Shown here piece by piece: positions 7,739 to 15,991 of a stretch of DNA of 64,000 nt. Source of the DNA: Nocardia terpenica. Lineage in GTDB: Bacteria; Actinomycetota; Actinomycetes; Mycobacteriales; Mycobacteriaceae. The stretch spans positions 868,001-932,000 of the forward strand of contig NZ_JABMCZ010000001.1 in assembly GCF_013186535.1 (NCBI RefSeq). The letters run 5' to 3'. The notes beneath the pieces are model-generated. The model made no database searches. It worked only from the letters and a program-made list of their open reading frames with translations, and was not told where the DNA came from. Every line of letters starts with the position of its first letter. Within the stretch, counting starts at the first letter, position 1. Made by a program: the position numbers and the translations under genes.

Positions 7739-8971
7739 TTGCCGGGCATGCCGAAAAGTGTTGCGCCGCGTCCCGATTCCGGACGGTCCGTGCTGCTGTT
7801 GCTGGCAGCCGGTCTGTTCGCCATCGGTACCGATGGCTATGTGATCGCCGGATTGTTGTCGCCCATAGGCGCGGATCTGGGTGTCGGCACCGCCGCGGCC
7901 GGACGGTTGGTGACCGTGTTCGCTCTGGCCTACGCCCTCGGCGCACCGGTGGCGGGCACGCTGACCGCGCGGTTCTCCCGGCGCGGTGTCCTGCTGGTCG
8001 GTCTGGCCGGATTCGCCGCCGCCAACCTGGCCACCACGGTTGTCGGCGACTACGGCGCAATGCTCGCGGCCAGGGTGGTGGCGGCATTGGCGGCCGCCGC
8101 TTTCACTCCGGCCGCGTCGGCCGCCGCCGCAACGCTGGTGACCCCCGAACGCCGGGGCCGTGCGCTGGCCACCGTCGGCGCCGGGATCAGCGTGGCCACC
8201 GCGGTGGGCGTCCCACTCGGCACGCTCGTCGGCGAATGGTTGGGCTGGCGAGCAACATTCGCCGGAGTCACCGCGCTCGCGACGATCACCGCCCTCGGAC
8301 TGGCGGCCCTGCTACCGCCGATACCGTCCGATGCGGAGCGCACCACCGAAGGATTCACCGCGATCGCGGACATGCGCGTGTGGGCGGCATTGCTGCTCAC
8401 CGTGACCTGGATCATGGGAGCATTCACCGTCCTGACCTTCATCGGCCCGGTACTCGTCGCCGCGGCCGGAGTGCACGAGACGGCACTCAGCGCCTGGCTG
8501 CTGATCTTCGGCATCGCCGCGGTAGTCGGCAACAACCTCGGCGGCCGAGCCGCCGACCACTACCCAACCGGCCGCCTGCTCCCGATCAGCACCGCCGGAC
8601 TGGCCGTCGCCCTCGTCATACTCGCGCTGTTGTCCAGCACCGGCGGCCACGGCCGACTCGGCGCGGTATCGGCAGCCGCAGCCATGATCGGATGGGGCAT
8701 CTTCGGCTGGTCGTTCGCCCCCATCCAACAACACCGCCTCGTCGACCTGGCACCCTCATCCGCCGGAATAGTGCTGTCGTTCAACGCAAGTGCCATTTAT
8801 ATCGGGATCAGCGGAGGAAGCCTGGCGGGCTCCTTCGCCCTGGAACGCCTTGGCGCGGCAGGTGTCGCCTGGACCGGGGGACTGATCGAACTCATCGCTG
8901 TCGTCATAGCCGTCGCGATCGCAATCAGCTCGACGTCTCGATACAACCGGTCGTCTGCCGCAGTGCGCTGA
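7739..8971 (+). CDS. MFS transporter, AraJ/Cmr-like efflux pump
   Basis: A 410-aa, 12-TM major facilitator protein. The first helix contains LFAIGTDGYVIAGLLSPIG, the acidic TM1 pattern common in drug:H+ antiporters, and TM2-3 carry TARFSRRGVLL. TTG 7739 is 10 nt after a GAGG and is my choice; ATG 7748 is possible. The CTGACA palindrome immediately upstream suggests repression by the WYL regulator. Its 3' end overlaps the next, convergent MFS gene by 47 nt. Confidence 0.82.
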   Translation: MPGMPKSVAPRPDSGRSVLLLLAAGLFAIGTDGYVIAGLLSPIGADLGVGTAAAGRLVTVFALAYALGAPVAGTLTARFSRRGVLLVGLAGFAAANLATTVVGDYGAMLAARVVAALAAAAFTPAASAAAATLVTPERRGRALATVGAGISVATAVGVPLGTLVGEWLGWRATFAGVTALATITALGLAALLPPIPSDAERTTEGFTAIADMRVWAALLLTVTWIMGAFTVLTFIGPVLVAAAGVHETALSAWLLIFGIAAVVGNNLGGRAADHYPTGRLLPISTAGLAVALVILALLSSTGGHGRLGAVSAAAAMIGWGIFGWSFAPIQQHRLVDLAPSSAGIVLSFNASAIYIGISGGSLAGSFALERLGAAGVAWTGGLIELIAVVIAVAIAISSTSRYNRSSAAVR

Positions 8972-10184
8972 TGTTGAGACGCCGGGAGCGTTCGGTGACT
9001 GCGGTGATGGCGACCGTGGTCAGGGCGAGGGTGGCGGCTGCCAGTGAGCACCATGGGGCGAGGAGGTATCGGCCGGGGTGCCAGGTGATGAGTAGCCCGG
9101 CGATGGCTGGTCCCAGTGCGTTACCGAGGTTGAGCATGGCTACGTTGACGCCGGAGGCCAGCGTGGGTGCGTCACCCGCCAGTGCGAACACCCGACCGTT
9201 GAGGGCGGGGACGGTGATGCAAGCGGTTGTTCCGAAAAGGAATACGACCACACCCAACACGATCACCGACTGGTGGATCAGCACCATCAATGCCGCGATC
9301 GTGATAATGGTGCCGATCAGGCCGGTTGCCATGGTTCGGAGGAAACCGTGTCGGACCGCGGTGCCGCCGAGGGTGACGCCGAGCATGGAGCCGATCCCGA
9401 ACAGGGCGAGAAGGCCGCCCGTCACGCCGGATCCGAGGTGCCCGATCTGCGTGGTCAGCGGTTGCAGGTAGGTGAATGTGGCGAACATGGCCACCTGGAA
9501 CAGCACCACCACGGCAAAGGTGACCAGCATCGCCGGACGGATCAGGACGCGTGCCTCCGCGGCCAGTTGCGCGCGCAGGCCGTCGGCGGCCGCCGGTGCG
9601 GATTCGATCCCGGTCCGCCCGAGCAGCACGCATCCGGCCACGGCGAGCACGGCAACCAGCACGAAGGCGGCCTGCCAGCCGAAAAACGACCCGGCCCACG
9701 CCGAAACCGGCACCCCCACCACGTTCGCCACGGTCATTCCGCCGACCACCACGGCCAGCGCCCGCGCCCGCATCGACGGCTCGACCATGCGCACCGCCGC
9801 GACCGCGCCGACGGACAGCTGGGTGGCGCACGCGACACCGGATACCGCCCGCAGGGCGATCACCGCCCAGAAGACCGGGATCGCCGCCGAAAGCACGTGC
9901 GCGACAGCGAATGCCGACATCGCGGCGATCAGGGTGCGCCTGGGATGCAACCGGACGGTGAACGCCGCCGTAACGGGCGCGCTGACCATCACCGCGACGG
10001 CGAAAACGGTGGTGAGCAACGCGATCACCGGCGCCGGTCGCCGGAACGAGGCGGACATCGCATCGAGCAGGCCCGAGATCATGAATTCGCTGATACACAC
10101 CGTGAATACGCACGCCGAGAGCACCACCACGCCGGATGGCAGGCGTCCGGTCGGCCTTGTCGTTGTCGTCATACCCGGCAGCAT
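8925..10184 (-). CDS. MFS transporter, Cmr/AraJ-like efflux pump
   Basis: A 12-TM MFS protein of about 419 aa. The first helix reads CVFTVCISEFMISGLL, close to TM1 of sugar/drug efflux proteins such as AraJ, and the TM4-5 region holds RAVSGVACATQLSVGAVAAV. The start may be ATG 10184 or 10172; both encode the full domain. It is divergent from a MerR regulator, with an imperfect dyad between them, so it is probably the pump that MerR protein controls. Confidence 0.82.
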   Translation of the reverse strand: MLPGMTTTTRPTGRLPSGVVVLSACVFTVCISEFMISGLLDAMSASFRRPAPVIALLTTVFAVAVMVSAPVTAAFTVRLHPRRTLIAAMSAFAVAHVLSAAIPVFWAVIALRAVSGVACATQLSVGAVAAVRMVEPSMRARALAVVVGGMTVANVVGVPVSAWAGSFFGWQAAFVLVAVLAVAGCVLLGRTGIESAPAAADGLRAQLAAEARVLIRPAMLVTFAVVVLFQVAMFATFTYLQPLTTQIGHLGSGVTGGLLALFGIGSMLGVTLGGTAVRHGFLRTMATGLIGTIITIAALMVLIHQSVIVLGVVVFLFGTTACITVPALNGRVFALAGDAPTLASGVNVAMLNLGNALGPAIAGLLITWHPGRYLLAPWCSLAAATLALTTVAITAVTERSRRLNISALRQTTGCIETSS

Positions 10185-10190
10185 CGAGGA

Positions 10191-10213
10191 TTGACGCTTG
10201 TGGCAAGGTCAAG
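10191..10213. promoter_or_regulatory. Imperfect dyad in the MFS-MerR divergent promoter
   Basis: TTGACGCTTG and CAAGGTCAA form an imperfect inverted repeat around TGG in the 60-nt gap between the divergent MFS and MerR genes. MerR proteins typically bind such long dyads inside promoters. The call rests on position and symmetry. Confidence 0.4.
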
Positions 10214-10245
10214 TCCGATCCACGCGCTTTATCCAGGAGAGGTCG

Positions 10246-10620
10246 ATGCAGATCGGCGATTTCGCGGCGGCAACCGGCACAACGACCCGCATGCTGCGCC
10301 ACTACGAGTCGCAGGGCCTGCTGGAACCGGCCCGCCGCGATGCCAACGGCTACCGCGACTACGACGAGTCCCAGATCGCCCAGGCCCGCCAGATCCGGGA
10401 CCTGATCCGCTCCGGGATCCCCACCCGCCTGGTCAAGGATCTGCTCGGCGCGCTGACCGACAGCGACGGCATCTACCCCGAGCACGTCGATCCCGGCACG
10501 GTCGACGCCGTCGAGAACGAGTGGCAGCGGATGTGCCGGTGCGTCAATTGCATGGCGCAGCGCCGCGATGCCCTGCGCGCCTACCTCGACCAACTCGGCT
10601 CCCCGGCCCGCCCGGCCTGA
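10246..10620 (+). CDS. MerR-family transcriptional regulator
   Basis: A 124-aa MerR protein beginning MQIGDFAAATGTTTRMLRHY, the canonical winged-helix start, followed by ESQGLLEPARRDANGYRDYD and a dimerisation coiled coil. ATG 10246 is preceded by AGGAGAGG; the upstream in-frame start at 10198 would add unrelated residues. A C-terminal CRCVNCMAQRR contains two closely spaced cysteines, which could allow metal or thiol sensing, though this is only suggestive. It probably activates the divergent MFS gene. Confidence 0.88.
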   Translation: MQIGDFAAATGTTTRMLRHYESQGLLEPARRDANGYRDYDESQIAQARQIRDLIRSGIPTRLVKDLLGALTDSDGIYPEHVDPGTVDAVENEWQRMCRCVNCMAQRRDALRAYLDQLGSPARPA

Positions 10621-10720
10621 CCCGGACCGCCGCGAAATTACCACCGAGGTAATCGTTTTCGCTTCCGGCGCTCCGTAGGTTGGATGCCGAGATCCCGACC
10701 GGACAGGAAGTTGGAACACC

Positions 10721-11501
10721 ATGCCGTACCTCAGCGCCGACAGTGTCGATCTGTTCTACCGGGACTGGGGCACCGGCGCGCCGGTGGTGTTCACCCATAC
10801 GTGGGCGCTGAGTTCGGCGATGTGGCAGTACCAGGCGGCGGCGCTGGCCGACTGCGGGTTGCGGTGTGTCACCTATGACCGGCGCGGTCACGGGCGCTCC
10901 GATCAGCCCGGGGGCGGCTACGATTTCGACACGCTGGCCGACGATCTGGCCACCGTGATCGAGCGGCTCGACCTGCGCGATGTCACCCTCGTCGGCCATT
11001 CCACCGGGACCGGGGAGATCGTGCGCTATCTGGCGCGGCACGGTTCGGACCGGGTCGCCAGGATCGTGCTGGTGTCCTCGGCGCTGCCGTTCATGTTGCG
11101 GACACCGGACAATCCCGACGGTCTGCCGATGGCCGCCTGGGACGAGATGCGGGCGCAGTGGCGCACCGATTTCGCGGCGTGGGCGCGTCGGGTGGCCGAG
11201 CCGCTGTTCGGGGTCGGGCTGCCGGGGATCTCGATCTCCCGGGCGCTGATCGACTGGTCCACCGCCGACAGCCACGCGACCTCGGTCAAGGCCATGCTGG
11301 ACCTCAGCCACGCCGTGAGCGAAACCGATCCACGGCGCCGCAGACGAATTCAACCCGCTGCCGCTGTGCGGCGAGCTGACGGCGAGCCTGATTCCGGACA
11401 GCCGCCTGAAGGTCTACGACAACGGACCCCACGGCCTGTACCTGACCCACCGGGAGCAGCTCACCGCCGACCTGCTCGAGTTCATCGAGGGTGGAAGCTA
11501 G
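10721..11501 (+). pseudogene. Alpha/beta hydrolase (non-haem chloroperoxidase-like), internally deleted and frameshifted
   Basis: The first 200 or so codons encode an alpha/beta hydrolase close to non-haem chloroperoxidases: YRDWGTGAPVVFTHTW, the nucleophile elbow GHSTGTGE, and VSSALPFMLRTPDNPDGLP. After HAVSETDP (about 11325) the frame is lost. The end of the gene continues in another frame (NPLPLCGELTASLIPDS, then GPHGLYLTH with the catalytic His) to a TAG at 11499-11501. The segment that should carry the catalytic Asp between these parts is missing, about 30 to 35 residues by family length. The gene is therefore most likely inactive. A sequencing error could explain the frameshift but not the missing residues. 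Confidence 0.75.
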
Positions 11502-11881
11502 CGGCGGGTTCCCGACCGGTACGCGCGCCAGTCGCCGATATCGGAGATGTCGATGAGGTCCGGTGAACCCAGCCGGTCTCGGCGCAGAACCGTTGCCAGG
11601 CAGGCGGTTCCGTCGTCGAGTTCGATGAGGTCGAGTTCGAGTTCGGGGGGTTCGGCGGGGATCAGGTGGTCGCGCAGGACCTCCATCGGCACCTCGTAGA
11701 CCTCGCCGATGACCGCGCGGCCGTCGCGGTCGGTGGCGATCATGGCGGGGAAGCGGTCGGCCACGGAGTAGTAGCGGTATTTGGCGGCGCTGTGGGCGGT
11801 GCGCAGCAGCGGGGCGCCCTGCAACTGGGCGTTGAGGCGGCCGCCGCGCATGCCGTCGCCGTTGAGGAACATCAGAACCAT
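11498..11881 (-). CDS. AtzF C-terminal-like (gamma-glutamylcyclotransferase-fold) protein in ureide cluster
   Basis: A 127-aa protein resembling the C-terminal domain of allophanate hydrolase (AtzF), which has a gamma-glutamylcyclotransferase-like fold: MFLNGDGMRGGRLNAQLQG near the start, then AKYRYYSV and GEVYEVPMEVL. The amidase half of allophanate hydrolase is absent. ATG 11881 is chosen (ATG 11872 is possible), 16 nt after the allantoicase stop on the same strand. Its position at the end of the urate/allantoin operon suggests a role in ureide or ureidoglycolate breakdown, but the reaction is not known. Confidence 0.65.
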   Translation of the reverse strand: MVLMFLNGDGMRGGRLNAQLQGAPLLRTAHSAAKYRYYSVADRFPAMIATDRDGRAVIGEVYEVPMEVLRDHLIPAEPPELELDLIELDDGTACLATVLRRDRLGSPDLIDISDIGDWRAYRSGTRR

Positions 11882-11897
11882 GGGGTGTCCGTTCGGG

Positions 11898-12374
11898 TCA
11901 GTGGGCGGCGGTGGCGGTGAAGCGATCCCGGAGCTGTCGTCGGCCCGCGTCGGTGAGGGCGCCGAACAGCCGCAGGCGTGCGATGCCGCCGTCGGGAAAG
12001 ACATTGAGCCGCACCTGTGTCAGCGGCGGCGAACCGGCGAGCCGGAAGCGGTGCGGGGCGTCGGGTTGCACCGGGGTGCAGCCCAGCAGCGGTACCAGCT
12101 CACCGGATCGCGTGAATCCCTCGAGCGAAATCTCCGCGGGCGCATTGCCCTTGTAGTGCGTGGTGTCGACCTCGAGCACCGCGGGCACCGCCTCGGCGGC
12201 CAGTGCCAGTGTGGCCCAGTCGTTTCCGTCGTCGCGGCGGCGGCGCATCTCCCAGCCGTCGGCCATGAACCGCGAAAGGCCCGGCTGCAGCATATTGTTC
12301 GGCGGCGAGAAGAAGCCGTCGCTGCACGCCACCGCCCGGCCGCCATTGCGCAGCGCGACCAGATCGAACGGCAC
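11898..12374 (-). CDS. alc: Allantoicase, C-terminal half (separated from N-half by an in-frame stop)
   Basis: These 158 codons encode the second of the two tandem jelly-roll repeats of allantoicase, which hydrolyses allantoate to ureidoglycolate and urea: DLVALRNGGRAVACSDGFF, DGWEMRRRRDDGNDW, VEVDTTHYKGNAP-like residues and RLNVFPDGGIARLR. The reading frame is continuous with the upstream half except for a TAA at 12386-12384, three codons before this GTG. No convincing ribosome-binding site precedes the GTG. It may be reinitiated as a separate subunit, read through, or be dead. Confidence 0.75.
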   Translation of the reverse strand: MPFDLVALRNGGRAVACSDGFFSPPNNMLQPGLSRFMADGWEMRRRRDDGNDWATLALAAEAVPAVLEVDTTHYKGNAPAEISLEGFTRSGELVPLLGCTPVQPDAPHRFRLAGSPPLTQVRLNVFPDGGIARLRLFGALTDAGRRQLRDRFTATAAH

Positions 12375-12383
12375 ATCGTCGAT

Positions 12384-12902
12384 TTACTGCGGGTCCGGCA
12401 CCGCGGTGCCGTGCACCCGCACCCGCGCGATGCCGCCGTCCGGATGCATGTTCACCCGCACGTGGGTGAACCGCCGCTCCCCGGACACCTCGAACTCGTT
12501 GCGGGCGTCGCCCTGGATCGGCGAGCGCGGCACCACCGTATGCCAGTGCGCCGCAAGCAGTTCCGCCACGGTGGGATGACCGGGAACGCCGCAGCCCTCG
12601 ATCGACACGTGCGGCGGATAGTTGCCGACGAAATGCGCGGTGTCGACCACGATGCCGGTCGGCACCCCGGCAATGCCCAGGCGGATCACCGCCCAGTCGG
12701 GCCCGGGGCCGCCGTCGCGGCGGCGACGAGTCTCCCACCCGTCGTATTCCTGCCCCTTGTTGTTGAAGGTGTGCGGGCGATACACCGGCGCCTCGCCCTT
12801 GATGAGATTCTCCCGCTCGGCGAAGAACTCGTCATTGGCGGCGACCACGCTGCCGCCGACCTCTCGCGCGGCCAAGTCGGGAAGCTGGGACCAATCGCTC
12901 AT
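12384..12902 (-). CDS. alc: Allantoicase, N-terminal half (truncated by in-frame TAA)
   Basis: The first repeat of allantoicase (172 aa): LPDLAAREVGGSVVAANDEF, the conserved GWETRRRRDGGPGPDW, and RVNMHPDGGIARVRVHGT. ATG 12902, six nt after AAAGGG, is preferred over ATG 12908. The ORF stops at TAA 12386-12384 exactly between the two repeats, whereas the enzyme is normally one chain of about 330-350 aa. It lies in an operon with glycerate kinase, carboligase and related genes, downstream of a long hairpin. Confidence 0.78.
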   Translation of the reverse strand: MSDWSQLPDLAAREVGGSVVAANDEFFAERENLIKGEAPVYRPHTFNNKGQEYDGWETRRRRDGGPGPDWAVIRLGIAGVPTGIVVDTAHFVGNYPPHVSIEGCGVPGHPTVAELLAAHWHTVVPRSPIQGDARNEFEVSGERRFTHVRVNMHPDGGIARVRVHGTAVPDPQ

Positions 12903-12929
12903 CTCCATCCCTTTCTGCAGTGCACTTTC

Positions 12930-12994
12930 CGTCGCCCTGGCGGAAGCCGAAACTCGTTGACGGCGAGTTGGTTTCGGCTTCCGCCAGGGCGACG
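12930..12994. terminator. 24-bp perfect inverted repeat between glycerate kinase and allantoicase
   Basis: CGTCGCCCTGGCGGAAGCCG begins the left arm (12930-12953) and its exact complement occupies 12971-12994, with an inner AACTCG/CGAGTT pairing. The 24-bp arms are perfectly complementary. It fills the 100-nt gap between glxK and the allantoicase gene and has no U-tract. It could act as a terminator, an attenuator or an mRNA-stability element separating upstream from downstream expression. Confidence 0.6.
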
Positions 12995-13001
12995 GGATGC
13001 G

Positions 13002-14141
13002 TCATAACGGTATATTCGGCAGCCAGTCCCGGGCAATCCGCTCGCCCTGCCGTTCCAGCAGCGACCCCGCATTCAGCTGGCAGCGTTCCACGTCCGGTTC
13101 CAGCGCGGTGAGCGGGTAGACCGCCTCGATTCCGGCCGCACGCAGCTGTTCGGTGTCGAGCAGGCAGCGACCGGCTACCGCGACGGTCGGAATGCCTGCC
13201 TGTGCCGCGCGGGCCGCGACGCCCACCGGGGCCTTGCCGTGCAGGGTCTGCTCGTCGAGCGAGCCTTCCCCGGTGACGACCAACCGGGCGCCCTTGACGG
13301 CCCGGTCGAAGCCGACGAGGTCGAGCATGACGTCGATCCCCCCGGCCCGGCGCGCGCCGAGCACCGCGAGGGCCGCGAATCCGATACCACCGGCCGCACC
13401 GGCGCCCGGCCGGTCGGCGGCATCGAATCCGGTGCGCCGCGCCACCAGGCGCGCCCAGTGCGTGAGACCGGCCTCCAGCAGGGCCACCTCGCCGGGCCCG
13501 GCCCCTTTCTGCGGGCCGAAAACGTGTGCGGCACCGTGGTTTCCGAGCAGTGGATTGTCGACATCGCTGGCCAGGATCAGCTCCACCTCGTGGATCCGCG
13601 GGTCGAGCCGGTGCAGATCCGGATAGGCGATATCGGCGAGCGCCCCGCCACCCGGTCCGACCGGATCGCCGTGCGCATCCCGCAGTGTCGCGCCCAGGCC
13701 GACCAGCAGCCCGGCGCCGCCATCGGTGCAGGCGCTGCCGCCCACGCCGAGAACGACGGTGCGACAGCCGGTGTCGAGCGCCGCCCGCAGCAGCTGACCG
13801 ACCCCGAGGCTGGTCGCGGTCCGCGGCGAGAACCGCCCGCCCGGCAGCCGCCACAGCCCGCACGCCGCGGCCGACTCCACCACCGCCACCTCACCGTTGT
13901 GCGCGAAGGCCGCACCCACCGGCTGCCCCGTCGGCCCGGCCACCTCGACGGTGACCCGCTCGAATCCGGCGGCCAGCGCGGCGTCGACGGTTCCCTCGCC
14001 GCCGTCGGCCACCGGCACCCACCGGATTTCGGCGCTCGCACACACCCGCCGAACCCCGGCCCCCACCGCCTCCGCCACCTCGGCAGCACCGAGCGAGCCC
14101 TTGAACTTGTCCGACGCCAGGACGATTCGTGGCCCACTCAT
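13002..14141 (-). CDS. glxK: Glycerate 2-kinase (GlxK/GarK family)
   Basis: A 379-aa glycerate kinase that phosphorylates glycerate, the last step bringing glyoxylate-derived carbon into glycolysis. It shows LASDKFKGSLGAAEVAEAV at the N-terminus, PVADGGEGTVDAAL, and a Gly-rich GVGGSACTDGGAGLL, all family signatures. ATG 14141 is chosen because GAAGGAGGG sits just upstream; the longer frame from 14315 would translate tandem repeats. Neighbours on the same strand are gcl, glxR and hyi, so the pathway from glyoxylate is complete. Confidence 0.93.
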   Translation of the reverse strand: MSGPRIVLASDKFKGSLGAAEVAEAVGAGVRRVCASAEIRWVPVADGGEGTVDAALAAGFERVTVEVAGPTGQPVGAAFAHNGEVAVVESAAACGLWRLPGGRFSPRTATSLGVGQLLRAALDTGCRTVVLGVGGSACTDGGAGLLVGLGATLRDAHGDPVGPGGGALADIAYPDLHRLDPRIHEVELILASDVDNPLLGNHGAAHVFGPQKGAGPGEVALLEAGLTHWARLVARRTGFDAADRPGAGAAGGIGFAALAVLGARRAGGIDVMLDLVGFDRAVKGARLVVTGEGSLDEQTLHGKAPVGVAARAAQAGIPTVAVAGRCLLDTEQLRAAGIEAVYPLTALEPDVERCQLNAGSLLERQGERIARDWLPNIPL

Positions 14142-14180
14142 GCTGCCCTCCTTCGTTCGGAATCTGGCCTCCGATAGTGG

Positions 14181-14270
14181 ATTCCGGCCAAAAGCATGCC
14201 GGAATGACGAGGTGGTCTGCGGCCGGGATGACGAGGTGGTCTGCGGCCGGGATGACGAGGTGGTCTGCGG
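14181..14270. repeat. Hairpin repeat, copy 2, followed by three 24-bp tandem units
   Basis: ATTCCGGC (14181-14188), loop CAAAAGCAT and GCCGGAAT (14198-14205) form a perfect hairpin. Three near-identical 24-bp units (14201-14224, 14225-14248, 14249-14270), each starting GGRATGACGAGGTGGTC, follow immediately on the right. The block fills the gap between gcl and glxK. Confidence 0.85.
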
Positions 14271-14271
14271 G

Positions 14272-15963
14272 TCACGCGGGCTCGAACTCGCGCACCGCGT
14301 CGATGGCCGGGCCATGCGCCGTATTCGCCTCGCGCTCGACCATGATCTCCACCAGCACCGGCCGCGAGGTCACCTCGGCCTGTTTGCGGGCCCAGGCGAT
14401 GGCCTCGGCGATATCGGCCGGGTCGGCGACGCGGCGGCCCGAACAGCCGTATGCCTCCATGAGTTTCACGTTGTCGGTGCCGCATTCGTCGTAGTGGATG
14501 TCCACCTGGTAGTTCATCTCGTACGGCAGCGACGCCTGGCGAATCAGGCCCAGGTACTCGTTGTTGATCATGATGATCACGAACGGCACGTCGTACTGGG
14601 CCGCCACCGCCAGCTCCTCGACCAGGAACTGGAAGCCGTAATCGCCCACCACCGCAACGACTTCCGCCTCCGGCCTGGCCGCCTTGACGCCGATGGCGGC
14701 GGGCACCTCCCAGCCCAGCGGGCCCGCCTGACCGCACACCTGGTAGTGCCGCGGCAGGTACGACTTCTGGAACTGGCCCGACCAGATCTGATAGAGGCCG
14801 ATGGCGGTGACGAAATACGTGTCCTCGCCGAAGATCTCGTTGATCTCCTTGAACACCCGCGGCGGCTTGATCGGCGTGACATCGAAATCGTCACGGCGGG
14901 TGAGGGTTCCGCGCAGCTCGCCGAGCCGGGCCACCCACGGGGCGAAGTCCCGCTCGCTGCGGCGGCCGCGCGCCTGCGCCAGCAGCGCGGTGAGGAACGG
15001 CCGAACATCCGACACCACACCGAGATCCGGCCCGAACACCTTGCCCAGCTGGGTCGGCTCGATATCGACGTGGATGAACTTGCGGTCGCCGCGATACACG
15101 TCGAGCTTGCCGGTGTGCCGGTCGCCGAAGCGCGCGCCCAGCGCCAGCACCAGATCCGATTCCAGGAACGCCGCATTGGCCCAGCGCTGACTGGTCTGCA
15201 CCCCGGTGATGCCCGCGAACAGCTCGTGATCCTCGTGGAAGGAGCCCTTGCCCATCAGCGTCACCTGCACCGGAATGCCCAGCAGCTCGGCCAGTTCGCG
15301 CAGTTCCTCGTGCGCCTCGCCGGTGATCACGCCGCCACCGGCCAGGATGAGCGGACGCTCGGCCGCCAGCAGCAGATCCAGCGCGCGCCGCACCCGCGGC
15401 GGATGCGGCAGCACCCGCGCCACCGGCAGCGGCGCGTCGATGCTCGGATCCCACTCGATCTCCTGCTTCTGCACGTCCAGCGGCAGATCGACGAGCACCG
15501 GCCCGGGCCGCCCCGAACGCGCGATCCGGAACGCCTCGCGGAAGATCCACGGCGCCTGCGCCGCCTCCTTCACCTGCACCGCCCACTTGGTGACCGGCTC
15601 GGCGATGGCGACGATATCGACCGCCTGGAATGCCTCCTGGTGCAGCTTGGTCGACTCGGCCTGACCCGTGATGCACAGGATCGGAACCGAATCCGCCTGC
15701 GCGGTGTACAGGCCGGTGATCATATTGGTGCCCGCCGGACCCGAGGTGCCGATGGCCACGCCGACATTGCCGGTGGTACGGGCCCACCCGTCGGCCATGT
15801 GCGTGGCGCCCTCCTCGTGCCGCACGATGAGATGCCGCATATCGGTTTTCCGCATCGCGTCGTACAGCGGCAGGATGGCCGCGCCGGGACAGCCGAACGT
15901 GACGTCCACGCCCTCCGACAGCAGCACATCCAGCACGGCCTGCATGACCGGAACCTTTGCCAT
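14272..15963 (-). CDS. gcl: Glyoxylate carboligase, ThDP-dependent
   Basis: A 563-aa ThDP enzyme joining two glyoxylates to tartronate semialdehyde and CO2. It aligns well along its length with E. coli Gcl: GTSGPAGTNMITGLYTAQAD, QVCGQAGPLGWEVPAAIG-type residues, and the ThDP/Mg motif GDYGFQFLVEELAVAAQ with NNEYLGLIRQ. One oddity is that residue 50 in VRHEEGATHM is Glu, whereas E. coli Gcl is known for a Val here (RHVEGASHM) instead of the canonical ThDP-activating Glu. ATG 15963 follows AAGGGAA. It lies between glxR and glxK in the ureide operon. Confidence 0.88.
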   Translation of the reverse strand: MAKVPVMQAVLDVLLSEGVDVTFGCPGAAILPLYDAMRKTDMRHLIVRHEEGATHMADGWARTTGNVGVAIGTSGPAGTNMITGLYTAQADSVPILCITGQAESTKLHQEAFQAVDIVAIAEPVTKWAVQVKEAAQAPWIFREAFRIARSGRPGPVLVDLPLDVQKQEIEWDPSIDAPLPVARVLPHPPRVRRALDLLLAAERPLILAGGGVITGEAHEELRELAELLGIPVQVTLMGKGSFHEDHELFAGITGVQTSQRWANAAFLESDLVLALGARFGDRHTGKLDVYRGDRKFIHVDIEPTQLGKVFGPDLGVVSDVRPFLTALLAQARGRRSERDFAPWVARLGELRGTLTRRDDFDVTPIKPPRVFKEINEIFGEDTYFVTAIGLYQIWSGQFQKSYLPRHYQVCGQAGPLGWEVPAAIGVKAARPEAEVVAVVGDYGFQFLVEELAVAAQYDVPFVIIMINNEYLGLIRQASLPYEMNYQVDIHYDECGTDNVKLMEAYGCSGRRVADPADIAEAIAWARKQAEVTSRPVLVEIMVEREANTAHGPAIDAVREFEPA

Positions 15964-15991
15964 GATGTGAATTCCCTTCTGGTGCGGCCGG

